Both the position numbers and the translations under genes were made by a program. Below the pieces are notes generated by a model. It did no database searches and was not told the origin of the DNA. It saw only the letters and a program-made list of their open reading frames with translations. DNA of 64,000 nt. Origin: Zasmidium citrigriseum (lineage: Eukaryota; Ascomycota; Dothideomycetes; Mycosphaerellales; Mycosphaerellaceae). The DNA lies in assembly GCA_002786025.1 (NCBI GenBank), contig NHNW01000042.1, positions 124,001 to 188,000 on the forward strand. Direction: 5' to 3'. Of this stretch, positions 30,870-41,528 are shown in pieces (position 1 is the stretch's first letter; every line of letters begins with the position of its first letter).

Positions 30870-32494
30870 CCACACTCGGGCCCCAAAATCAACTGGCTCG
30901 AATGGGTGATGCTGCACGCCGGTGTAGACTACCCACGCGAGCTGGACTGGATGGAGGTTAAGCGACTCTTCGGCGGGGCTATCATGGCCGTGGGAATGAA
31001 TTAGGAAAGTCTCATTCAGAGATTGGAGTTGCATAGCACCGGCGTCCAGTGTAGAAGGAAAGGCGTTTCACAGGGAATTGGGTCGAGATACCACAGTGCT
31101 TCGAATGCAGAAACGGAATGCAATGACTTGACGTCTTCAAAGTTGAAGCCAGCAGTTCGCGCGTTTCACCAGCAGAGTTGTTGGTAACTTCGTCTCCACC
31201 GTCTTATAGGAGTTAGGTTTATGGTGAGATTGGTTCTCCCATCCAGAACACGTGGACCCGTTGATACGAAGCTGTTCCTGAACTCTCACGACTCGCATGC
31301 CTGGTTCGATCAGGTCCAGAAACTCTCTGGAGCTCCCAAAATGGACACGTGATTTTTGACTTCACGCCTACTTCCCCTCTCACGGTCTAAAAGGACGTCG
31401 TGGTTTCAGGCGGATGCCTGTCTGTACGTGTTTCAGGATGGCATATTTGGCGTCCGGTCGTCATCAACCTCAGGGTCGGCAAATTTGATCTCTTTTGCAA
31501 ATCATTGGTGTTGCTTAACGCATCCAAGAAGAAGTTGCCATGGCGGAGGTTCGTCGGGGCAGGAGATGAGTCCTGAAGTGCACAAAGTACTTGCAGCCAG
31601 ACAGGGTTCTCCTGTTGACCACCCTTGTCTACCGAGCGGCCGGCAAGACTTCATCACACAGCAGCAGCACAAGCACGAGCACACGCCTTTAGAGATCGGC
31701 TTGGAGATGGGGCCCGCGGCACGAGCGCTGCGGCATCCTTGCTCTTAATGAAAGCAGCTGCCCGATGCACTTGGCTCCCTGCGACCTCACGCCCTCTCAC
31801 AGTGTGCTGCCCGCCGCGGGTACCTGCGTACTGTACGCTCTCGAAGCAGGATTGCTGCGAGATGGTTGTGCGACCCTGGCACGCGGCCTGCCAGAGCTCA
31901 TGTCGTTCCACCCCCCATGCCAGCCAACGGCGGCACCTCTGAACTATATAGCTCCTGCCTAGCGGCACACACAGCAGTAGCCTAACGATGGTAAATGAAA
32001 AGACAGAGCAGATCCCGCAGTTTCGCACGTCATTTGCGGATGATCATCGACCAGGTCAAGGCCAACTCTTATCTCGTTTATCGTTCGGGCATCTAAATCT
32101 GCTGTTCTTCCTCTCTTTTCACAATCACACACGCCCGCATTTCGTCACACGACAGCATCTCTGTTTCTGGACGACGCATGAATCGACGACCTAGCTTGCC
32201 ACCTCCAGCAGGACAGCTTCACAACCCCGGCATGCGGTGCTGCGTTGGCCTATAAACCCAAAAGTCGACAACACAAACGAATCTAGGGTGGCGAAAAACC
32301 GAACCCGAGACATCAGGAGTCTCAGATATCACGACCTCCATCGCAAACAGCTGGAGAAACATTCCACAACACAAACAATGCTGTAGAAAGAGAAACAACT
32401 CGACGAAGGGAAATGCATCTTTACCTTCTGGATCACCGGTCCATAATATCAAAATCCACCGGCGGAAACCTCTTTCTGGCGAGACGCAGAACCG
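30870..32494. other. Intergenic region
   Basis: About 1.6 kb without a supported gene. Its first 132 bases are an open in-frame continuation of atg3 behind the stop codon. The rest holds only short scattered frames, with no recognisable repeat or RNA gene. Confidence 0.4.
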
Positions 32495-32985
32495 ATGGCG
32501 GCTTCCTCGAGCAGCGAATGGGCGGCGCGGATGCAGAAGAGAAGAAACTTTGAACTCACGTTGTTAAGGGTATGCTTGGAATATCAAAAATTGCCCGAAG
32601 CTACTGAGTTCGCCAACTGACAACCACTTCTCAGCGACCCAGCGAAACCGAATCTCAATCTCTCAGCGAATCCACACATTCTCACTCCAGCGTCACGACC
32701 ACAACCTCGCCCGCCTCACCTGAGAGCAGTCACAGCGCGAAAACGAGCCACTCCTTCGACCAACTGCAAGCCCTCCAGCTTCAACTCGAACGCAATGCAG
32801 CGCAAATCGAGGCAAACGAGGCGCGGATGCGGGAGTTGGAGGCGACGGATACGAGAATGGGAGAGAAGATTCAAAGTCGACTGAGTACGGTCAGCCAACT
32901 CAATCAGCAGCTGAGTCTGTTGAGGGAGATGCTGGCGAGGGCGGAGAGGGTCAGTCGAGGGGAGTTTGGTATGGGTGTGGATTGA
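32495..32985 (+). CDS. Small Ser-rich coiled-coil protein, unknown function
   Basis: Two exons, 32495-32569 and 32635-32985; the 65-bp intron has a GTATGC donor and CTTCTCAG acceptor with CTGAC-like branch; 141 residues. The protein starts MAASSSSEWAARMQKRRNFE, has a Ser/Thr-rich middle, then about 65 residues with strong heptad pattern (QLQALQLQLERN, then IEANEARMRELEA, then LSTVSQLNQQLSLLREML) that predicts a coiled coil. No family is recognised. The second exon is not seen as one frame from an ATG, which makes the gene easy to miss. The call rests on frame continuity over the intron and the coiled-coil pattern. Confidence 0.6.
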
Positions 32986-33289
32986 GAGATCGTGAGAGTC
33001 TGGTTTTAGCGAAGGCGTTTGAAGGTGAGTGTGAATCACTTGGAGACGGTGGCAAGTACTGACGATGACAACAGGAAAGATACACACTCATCGCATTTGC
33101 CGGGAGGGAGGGAGGTCTGCATTGTTTGACTTCATTTGCTTGTTCTCCCGTTTACAGATTGAGATACCACAACCGCGCCTGTTAACATGTACCAACAGCA
33201 ATTCCTACAAATCACTCACAGACTCCATCTAACTCCCAACAGGAAACCCCACAAAGCAGCCGTAACATCGTCAAGCTCCCACATCCTTC
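32986..33289. other. Intergenic region
   Basis: About 300 bases between the coiled-coil gene and the 3' end of the secreted protein gene; nothing is recognised. Confidence 0.4.
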
Positions 33290-33837
33290 TCACGAACTGA
33301 AATGGTACCTCATCGCCTTCCTAGGCTTCAAAACCGGCGCCTCCTCAACCTGCACTCCTCTTCTCGCAATCACCGTGTCGAGTCCCTTATTCCGCATAAA
33401 CCTCTCCGCAAAGTCCCTCATCTGCTCCATCAGACTCGGAGTCCTGGATCGCAGAACACTAGCCTCAATACTCCTCTCATCAGTCGCCGTGGCGAAAGCA
33501 CTTCCCTCGCCATCACGGGCGTGCATTGGCCATGCGGGCGTCATGTCGCGGTGCGTCAGGCCGTTGTGAATCTGCTGCTATACCACGAGACATGTCAGCT
33601 TGGGTGGTGAGTGTGGGGCTGGGGACGGACTGTCGGAGAGTATTTTGTCCAAATTCTGGCGAGGGAGTCTACCCAGGCCGCGATGTAGCAGCCTGGGAGA
33701 TGGGCTGAGGCGGCACATACCTCGGAGTGGCCTTCGGCCCAGCGTTTTTCTATTTCGTTGAACGTGTTGCCGGAGGGGACTGGGGTGGCGAGGGTGAGGG
33801 TGGCGAGGAGGAGGGGTGTGAGGGTGAGGAAGCGCAT
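33290..33837 (-). CDS. Small secreted protein, unknown function
   Basis: Minus strand. Exon 1 (33837-33721) begins MRFLTLTPLLLATLTLATPVP, a clear signal peptide with an A-x-A-like cleavage zone, and ends at a GTATGT donor. Exon 2 (about 33574-33290) carries a charged region with LMEQMRDFAERFMRNKGLD and an end RKAMRYHFSS. The 146-bp intron is long for this window; an alternative donor inside it (GTAGAC) would keep a CYIAAW segment in the protein. The preferred model gives about 133 residues with no cysteines in the mature part. No family is known. The secretion call is firm, the exact exon border is not. Confidence 0.55.
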
Positions 33838-34744
33838 TGTTGCTGATTCTTTTGGTTGATGGATGGGAAGTTGGTCCTCGTAGTTGATCCTCGAAAGCGA
33901 ATGACAGAGAGCGAGTGTATGACTTCGTGTTGAAGTAGGGAATGTGAGATCAACAGACCAAAGTGATGATATACCACACCTTCCCTCAAACCTCAACAAC
34001 GAGGAGAAACACCCCTTCTTATGAACAACCCCATCTGACCTGACAGCTCCCCTCCGTGAAACGCTCCAAGGCCAGCCTCCACCACCTGTCCTCGGAGCTG
34101 GACGTGCCTTGCAGCGTACATACCCTGAACGAGCAGTGGTGCAGCTCATCCCAGCCGTACCTGCATTGACAGCCAGCGCCAGCTCCCTCTCACCAACAAG
34201 GAGATGGCGGGCGGGAGCTTTTGTGCTTCGAGCCAGAATGTTTGGGGCGTCGCGCCCTGACGCGCCGACGAGGCATGTAAAGTGGTTGCATGAACAGTTG
34301 GCCTGGAGTGTGAGGCTTTGAAGCAAGGGGCGCTGAACTCAGCGCATTCCAACTTTCACTCCGAGACATGTGCCAAGACACGGGCGGGCCGGATGCCGAC
34401 CACTTTCATGTGATCCGTCGATCGCGAGAGTCGTCTGTCGCTGCTGCTCGATGTGAGCGCGCGAATGAGATACGAATATCTTCCTGTCTGATCTATCAAA
34501 TCAAGTTCATCAAAAGACTTCCTTTATTCCGTTCGTTCAATGCGAGGCGCTCTGGCCAATCCTTGGGGTATCTCTCGTCCCGCCATCCCTCCCATCCGTC
34601 CATTTCTTTGCGCCGTTTGATAATTTTTTTATCTCATCCCTTTTTGTGGAGCGCGCCTCGCCGTTTTGAGAACACCATCTTTTTTGAATGCGATAAGAAC
34701 GAAACCTGTTCTAAATCCCCTCATAACGCCGCCCATCTGATCTA
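33838..34744. other. Intergenic region
   Basis: About 900 bases. Contains T-rich tracts around 34620-34690 and no supported gene. Confidence 0.4.
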
Positions 34745-36124
34745 CTATGACTTATCCTGTGAGGGTCGCCTGGGAGCGAAGCCTAGAGATCCAAATGGTG
34801 CGCCAAAATTGACGCTAGTTTTCTTTTTGAGTCTAATGCCGCCCTGTTCGAATTGGGCTTGGACCTGAGCCTCGTGCGCTTCCTGTGGTGACAAAGGTAG
34901 CGTATTTGATGTTGTTGGGCTGAGCGCATTCGAGCTCAGCTGAGAATGGGGCTGATGCGTGCCGATAGGCGCATAGGGAGCCTCATCATCTTCCGACCTG
35001 AGCAATGCAAGGTCAGCAAAGTGTATGATTAAATTGTCAATGGCATATTACCTGGCCGCCTTTGAATGAGGACTAAGATCCTTGCTGTCAGCAGGAGATG
35101 CCAGGCCAGGAGATGGTTGCGCGAAAACCATGGGCTTGGCCTCTTCAGGATTGCTTTGAATCTTCTCGAGCTTCTTGGAGAGCATGTCGAGGGTGAAGTT
35201 GGTCTCGTCAGGCATGTGAGGCAACTCGGGCATGTTCAAGGGACCCTTCAATTCTACATCCTCCTCCTCATCGTTGCTCTGACTCAGCAAGGTGTTGATG
35301 TGAGTGTTGTTCCTCGTAGGCGTGTCTTCGATACCGTCCATGGACATGTTCTGAGGAGGTGGCGTCGGAGGCCGTGGAGCCCTGATTGGGGTGTGCCCAG
35401 CATGCATGCGATTCAAGGGCGGAGGTGGCGAGAGACCGTTGATACGTGGAGGTGGTATCTCTTCGACTTGAAGCCCCTCTTCATTCGTGAACGTGACTAC
35501 GCTTTGCCTGCGAGGCTCTTCATCCGGTACCCCGGATATGGTCGGCAAGCTAATCGATTGTGGCGCATTCTCTCGTCGCGACGACAGTGGCAGGATATTC
35601 TCGTCTTCGGTAATCGTTGGCAAGGACGGGGCGGCGACTGCACGCGCAGTGGGCGAGACGATTTCGCCGACCCCTGAGGGAGTCATTACAGGCGATTTGG
35701 CTGGACTACTTCGCATGGTCAGTGTCGGCAAAAATCCGCGCGCAGTCCTTATGCCTTACCTCCAATGGTCTCCCGTCTTCAGCAACTGTTCCAGGCTTGC
35801 GATGCGCTGGTATAGCCGTTCCTTCTCCAAACTCCATGCCTGTCTCTCTGCGCCAAATGCCTCATGTAGCAATTGAATGGCGTTGGCCTGCTGGTCCACC
35901 AATATCTGCAGATGTTGCTCGTGGACGCTGCCCGGACTGAGCGGACTTGCGCGACCCATGTTGTTTGGTGATGCTAGACTGCCTCCAGTGGACGTGCCGG
36001 TGTCTGTGGGCGCAAGGAGAGCGTCGTTGGGCGTCTTCTCGAAAGCGAGCGGTGGACTCTTCACTCGGGGGAACGGCGCGGAGTTGTTTGCCGCGTCGGG
36101 GGCGGACTCAGACATATGGGACAT
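34745..36124 (-). CDS. Proline-rich coiled-coil protein, conserved fungal type
   Basis: Three exons on the minus strand: 36124-35760, 35708-35052, 34997-34745; introns are 51 and 54 bp; 424 residues. The start codon context is GCTGCCATGTCC. Residues 75-120 form a coiled coil (HLQILVDQQANAIQLLHEAF, then EKERLYQRIASLEQLLK). The middle is Pro/Ser-rich with SPAKSPVMTPS across the first splice junction, an acidic EEEDVELKGPL segment, and a second helix (DMLSKKLEKIQ). The last exon ends SVNFGAPFGSLGF. I recall similar coiled-coil plus SPAKSP proteins as conserved hypotheticals in filamentous ascomycetes, but know no function. Many S/T-P sites suggest kinase control. Confidence 0.7.
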
Positions 36125-37909
36125 GGCAGCGGCGGGCGCAGGTGGTTCTGCTGCATGGGAAAGGGTTGGTTTCGGGTGGTTCGTTGGCAGGTTGGGCAGC
36201 GTAAACAGCTCGGCAAGCGTCAGCCTGTGAAGGTGGAGCCCGACTGGACAACGTGGAAGCAGCCAATGACGTTGCCGCGGTCCAGCAAAGAAGGGGCGTC
36301 CTGGCACGGACTCTCCGGGCCGCCTTCCCACGTCCCGTTCCTGATGATCAAGGGAGCTAGAAGACTTCGAGAAGAGCCGTCTCCCATCTGCCGGCCGCAG
36401 GGGCGAGGAGAGAAATTCGTCTTCTTTCACATGCTTGCCACCTCCACTCACCATCAACTCAGGCCGTTTCGACGACGCTCTTACGGGACGGCGAGACCCC
36501 GTCGCAAACGCTGGTGCGCTGGCTTCGGGAGTGCCAACTCCCACCTCTTCCGAGCCAGACGCCCGATCCGCATTTGTCCGCCATTCAGAAGACGACAGCA
36601 GCTGCGACCAGCATCGGCTGCAAACCTGGCCTCCTGCAAACCTGTGATCCGTGGCCCATTTCTCCAAGGCGCCAGGGTCCAATGCTATACGGCCATCGAG
36701 TCCAGTGGTGAGATGCCACCGCAGAGAGCTGCTCCACTGTCAGAGCCCGGATTTGCTCGTGCTCTCCACTCTGGTGACGACGTCTGGGCGGCGGATTCGC
36801 ACCTGCAACGCTGCACTGCAATCGGTGAGCGAGCAGCAAAGGACCACCATTTCGCGTGTTGGAATGAACGTCGAGAGAACTTGGTCGTGTGCCATGCTTT
36901 TCATCACATGAAACACAGCATACCCTCGGTTCCCATCGTCCGGGTTCGACACTTTTGAGCTAGCTGGCACTTGCCCTGCGAATGCCTGGACATCACGTTA
37001 CCCTCAAACCTTGCTTTTGCCAGGAACACCTGATTGCATGTGATTGCTCACGACTGGATTCTAGACCAACGCGAGGATTCTTTGCCTGATCTGTGTTTGG
37101 ATCGAGCGCCAGTCTGTTTTTGGGCTACGCCCCAAGTCTCGCACATCGAATACGGCACTCAAAAACAGGATCTATCGACGAAATCCACATCTCATGAACG
37201 CACAAATGGCCTGAGAAACTCCTACCTTGAGATCGAGGTGAAGGACAGGTTCGGCCTCAACTCGCGAAAGCTCAGAACTCGCACATGGCGTGCCTATAGT
37301 CAAGAGTTGGCAGCTGTCGCACAGCGGACCTCACACTTACATCAATCGAAGGCCATCCTAGCAAAAGGGCTTGCGAATAGGTTGGACTTACGATCGAAAG
37401 AGCACAGCGACGATATTTGCCAGGTTGAGCTTTCCTACGTCAGCACCGAAACCGGGAGTTCTGCGACCCATTGATGGATCAGAGCTCTCCGATCCAACAA
37501 GTTGGACGGGTGCTTGGTCAAGCTGGCATGGAATGGTCACGCAAGTTGAGTTGCTGTGAATGCTGACATAGATGACACCCGTTGATGACGGATGATTCCT
37601 GCACCGAGCCCACCAGCGTTCGGCTCTTCGAACTTGGCAGTCTTTGCGATGGTGTCGACAGACTCTGAACATGGATTGATGGCGACAAGATGCCATATGG
37701 CCATGGCGACAGTGAGAATGGAGCAGCGCTCAGTATATCAGTAAGTTCGTTCTATTCGTTTCAGTATGAGACAGTCTGTTACCGTCCTCTTTCGTACACA
37801 ACACAGCCATATCCCCAAACGCCCGCTCTGGTATCGCATGAAGTCTTCTCCTCCCACAGAATCGACCTTGCATCTCTACCTGAATCGGCCACCTCCCATC
37901 TGCATCTCC
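36125..37909. other. Long intergenic stretch, no supported gene
   Basis: About 1.8 kb. A plus-strand frame of 280 codons (36116-36958) overlaps the start of the coiled-coil gene antisense and has no domain; I treat it as chance. Other frames are short. Confidence 0.4.
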
Positions 37910-38227
37910 CTACCACCTGCCCTTTGTCAGATACGCGGTCTTATACTCCATCGATTGCATCACCGGCCACTCACCGATACCTGAATTCGACGAAGACGAC
38001 GGGGTCTCTGGCTCGAGTGGTATGCTCTTCAAGGCGTCCTTGATCTGTGAGAACTTGGACTTCTTCTTTGGAGAGAGGTCGGCCTTCTTCTCATCGGTGA
38101 CGTGAACAGGAGACCGGCCTCGTGTTGCTTCGGAGTAGGCGGGGAGTTGATCTTGTTGAGAAGCGGTGTTGTTGGATTGAGAGTAGGCGGCAAGGCCGGA
38201 TTGGTTTTGGGAATTGTACGAAGACAT
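37910..38227 (-). CDS. Small Ser/Gln-rich protein with LPAY motif
   Basis: Frame of 105 residues from the ATG at 38227; an upstream in-frame extension to 38311 is less likely. It has a Ser/Asn/Gln-rich N-terminus, LPAYSEATRGRSP (an L/PPxY-type motif that can bind WW domains of Rsp5-like ubiquitin ligases), a basic SPKKKSKFSQIKDALKSI helix and a short tail EYKTAYLTKGRW. No signal peptide or membrane span. No family is known. The upstream region has a TATATAAG box on the minus strand around 38336-38343, about 110 bp before the ATG, which supports a real transcribed gene. Confidence 0.5.
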   Translation of the reverse strand: MSSYNSQNQSGLAAYSQSNNTASQQDQLPAYSEATRGRSPVHVTDEKKADLSPKKKSKFSQIKDALKSIPLEPETPSSSSNSGIGEWPVMQSMEYKTAYLTKGRW

Positions 38228-40112
38228 GTTGTGTTGGAGAAGATGTTTGATTGTGGTGAGTTGCTTCGTTTTGGTTGTTTGGAGAGGCAGTCGACTGATG
38301 ATGAAGGACAACGATCAGGCCGAAACGATCACTTCTTATATATCAAGCTGACTGTATGCCCTCAGCAAAGCCTTCTCCTCCATCCCATATTGGCGGCATA
38401 GGGTACATCGGCGGCAGAACCACAGAGCTCACATGCCAGCAAGGTTGAACTCCGTCCCGCTAGCAGGACCGAATCTAGCCATGACCATCCACAGTGGATG
38501 AAGGATCTTGATCAAGTACACGGTGGATGAACTCAGTATCGGGGTGTGTACTGCTGTGTATTCACTAAACATGAAACCAGTGGATTTGTGGATCTCGTTG
38601 GGTCCGAACCCCGAGCCTGAAGCAATCCTAGAACGCGCAGCTCACGATGACTCCTCCACACACGACCAAACATTTCCTCGTTGCCTTACAGCCGCAAGCC
38701 ACATTTTGCTGATGAGATTCGCAACGCGCATTGCGTACTCGCCATTGAGTTCAGGCATCTTTCCACAGCGTGCCATCCATCAGCCGCCCCACAGGAAGAG
38801 GAGTCACCAGCTTACGTTGAATGACCTGCGTTTTGCTGCGGCCTGAGGATTCTCGTGTTCACCGACAATAACGTACGTATGTCAACAAGACATTGGTAAT
38901 GCTACCTTGCTGGGCAGTAGCAGGGAGGTGAGTCGAAATGCAATGCATCGTGGCTGCATTGAGTCACCATTGACCTTCCACATGTGGCTTTTGTCGCACG
39001 ACTTGTCATGTTTGAGCATGTTTTGTGCAGGATGTTTGGAGGCTGATTTTGCGAGTGTGAGTCAGTTTCCGACCATTGGGGAGCTCGCTTGTCGGGCTTG
39101 TCGGGGGCAAACATAGGACTGTGAAGAGGTCAGAGCTCGGCATCACCAAGATGGGTTGGAAGGATTGAGCTCTTTGAGGATCGATTAGAGATCTAATCAG
39201 ATGGGGATGCGCACTCCTTTCCTCGTCCTCACGTAGCTTCGTTACGGGCTCCTTCCAATTGCTCCTTGGTGTTTGAGCAGGGGCTGATGCGAAGAAGGAT
39301 CGAACGAAGCGTAGCCTCTGCCACCGGTGCGTGGTGTTCTTCATCATCCCTTCCCGAGCTCCTCATTTCTGCCACTACTGAAAGATGGATAGGGCTCATG
39401 CATGGGTGACAGCAGCACCGGTCAATCGAAATCTCTGGTACCGATGAAAGTGCCATGCTTCTCCCCGGCCTGAGATGACATGGACATCGTCCGGTCCGCC
39501 TTCGATTACTCACGCGCCGAAATGAACACATGATGATTGAGAATGCTTGCCATCTCATCATCATGCTGTTGGGAGATCACATCGTATACCTACCGTGGAC
39601 TTGGTAAATACCTTACGATGCAACGAGCCCTAGAACCTGGAACATCGACACAGTGGCATGGCCTTTTAATGTGCTCGCTACAAAACCGACATCTTAATCG
39701 CCGTCGAGATCTGAGAACATCACAGCGACCCCGGGAAAGAGAAAGCATTCCAGGCAGATGAAATCTCTGCCTTGGTGAATCCAATCACCAACCACTCCAC
39801 CATACCAAGCAACAAATAAGCCCCTCGTACGTCCCAGGGTCTATACAGGCGTACCACTGCGACTCCAGGGCTTCGACTTCCGGAAGCGGAAAGTTGGCAA
39901 TCAAAAGCCTTGTTGGACGAGAACTCTCTTTCCCCCGTCCGTGCTTTTCAATACATCGCAGAGATGGCCATCGAACGACCTGGACGACCTCATAAAGAGG
40001 AGAGTCGCCGCTGCTGGTTTGTGACTTCGATACTTCCGTCCTTCAACTCTCTGTCTCTCTCGCAGTCACTCATTGAAACATAGTCACTCGTTTGTCCCTC
40101 ACTCTGCCCGCA
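38228..40112. other. Long intergenic stretch, no supported gene
   Basis: About 1.9 kb with only short frames on both strands. A copy of the AGATCTAATCAGAT motif found upstream of the two six-cysteine peptide genes lies at 39191-39204, without a similar gene beside it. Confidence 0.4.
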
Positions 40113-40956
40113 ATGAGAGTCCTTACCGGAGGCGCCATACTTTTGGCATCGATTCTGGCCCCATTTGTGCAGGCGCAGCAGTGCTTGACGCACCCGTGTC
40201 CTGGTGAGTACACTCATCGCGACGGCGCAAGTCCTTCAGGGACGGAAGGACATACCATGCCACACGCAACAAACAATCAACTCCACGACGTAATGCTGAC
40301 TCTTTTCGCAGCCGGCAACTACTGCTACCAAGGCTACTGCTACCCATACCAGAACCCGGGCCCACCACCAAACAACCCATGCTACTACAATCCGTGAGTC
40401 TAGTCATTCTCCATCCTCCTCAAACACCCCGCTGACCTTTCTCTCCAGCAACTCGTACGCCTGCCAGAACTACTGCTACTACAACCCCGGAGATCCATAC
40501 TGCCCCGGCTACTACCCACCCTACCAAGACCCGTGCGCTGCGAATCCCTACCTCCCGCAATGCAACTACTGCTACAATAACCCCTACGCCCCGGGCTGCG
40601 GCGGGAACAACAACTACTGCTTCAACAACCCCTACGCTCCAGGCTGCGGCAACAACTACTGCGTCACGAACCCCTACGCTCCTGGCTGCCCGAACGCTCA
40701 AGCCCTTGACGCCGCTGGCAACTTCCTCAACAATGTCAATCCTCTTGGTCTTTTCCCTGGTCAGAACAACCAGCAGGCTCCGCCACCGACTACCGCTGTG
40801 GATACGCCGATTTCGAACTTCGATCCTACGAGTCTCTTGGGTGCAAGTGATGCGCAGGCTCCACCGCCGTCGGCTGAGGATGCGGCGCCACCGAGCCGGG
40901 TCAAGAGGGCTTTTGGGGGCCTGTGGAAGAAGGATTGGGGTTGGACTGATGAGTGA
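40113..40956 (+). CDS. Secreted Cys/Tyr/Asn/Pro-repeat protein with Kex2-type site
   Basis: Three exons: 40113-40203, 40312-40393, 40449-40956; introns are 108 and 55 bp; 226 residues. The N-terminus MRVLTGGAILLASILAPFVQA is a signal peptide. The mature part is built of Cys-rich units: NYCYQGYCYPY, CYYNP, then four C-x2-NPYxPxC-type repeats (ANPYLPQC, NNPYAPGC twice, TNPYAPGC) between residues about 75 and 125. A Gln/Pro-rich linker follows. Near the end RVKR is a Kex2-type cleavage site, after which a 15-residue Trp-rich tail (AFGGLWKKDWGW and four more) could be released. I know no family. It may be a cell-wall or effector-like protein; this is inference. Confidence 0.75.
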
Positions 40957-41528
40957 GTGATGGCGCAAACGTGAAGGGAGGTTTCTCGAGAGGGGAAGGG
41001 AGGTTCGAGGAAAGGCGGTTCGTGTGCTGTGTGCTGTGTGGTCAATGTACAATAATCTTCTCTACCAAGTTTCTACCTAATGAGCGAAATGATCAAAAGC
41101 TGCCGTGCTCAGATGCCTTCAAGATTTGCAGCAGGGGCGATTGCCATTGTGGGAGTGTCATTCCAACTCGACGGGGATTTATACAGCCTGACACCTGGTT
41201 TGAGTTGGTGATGTGATCAAGAGATCCTGGTCGAATTTGGCTTCTGTCACCAACGTCAGGTCATGTTGTTTCCACGCCAAGAGAACGCTGTGCATCAAAG
41301 CAGAGGTCAATCTCTTCTTCGCACGTGCGTCTGGAAACAATTTCGTTGCTGCAACTTTCGTTCGATCTTTTGCCCCTTTCTCGGCGTCGCCCCTGAGCGA
41401 GTTCACCTCCATGACTTCCAAGCACTCAGGTATGGACACAAGAATATTTTGATTAAGACAGAACAAACAAAAAACGCATTGACACTCATGATGTGACGCC
41501 GCCAACGCCTCTCCCCTTTCAGCCCAGC
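40957..41528. other. Intergenic region between convergent genes
   Basis: About 570 bases shared by the 3' ends of the two secreted-protein genes. No gene is seen. Confidence 0.4.

Noticed and set aside
30231..31034. 267-codon minus-strand frame
   Set aside because: Antisense to atg3 exon 2; no domain. Its openness reflects codon bias of atg3.
36925..36950. GGGTTCGACAC, a second tRNA B-box-like string
   Set aside because: No cloverleaf can be built around it and no A box lies upstream.
36116..36958. 280-codon plus-strand frame
   Set aside because: Begins antisense inside exon 1 of the coiled-coil protein gene; composition is not protein-like and no motif is visible.
38902..39114. Candidate third member of the six-cysteine peptide family beside the motif at 39191
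   Set aside because: The frame has no signal peptide and its cysteines do not follow the spacing of copies A and B.
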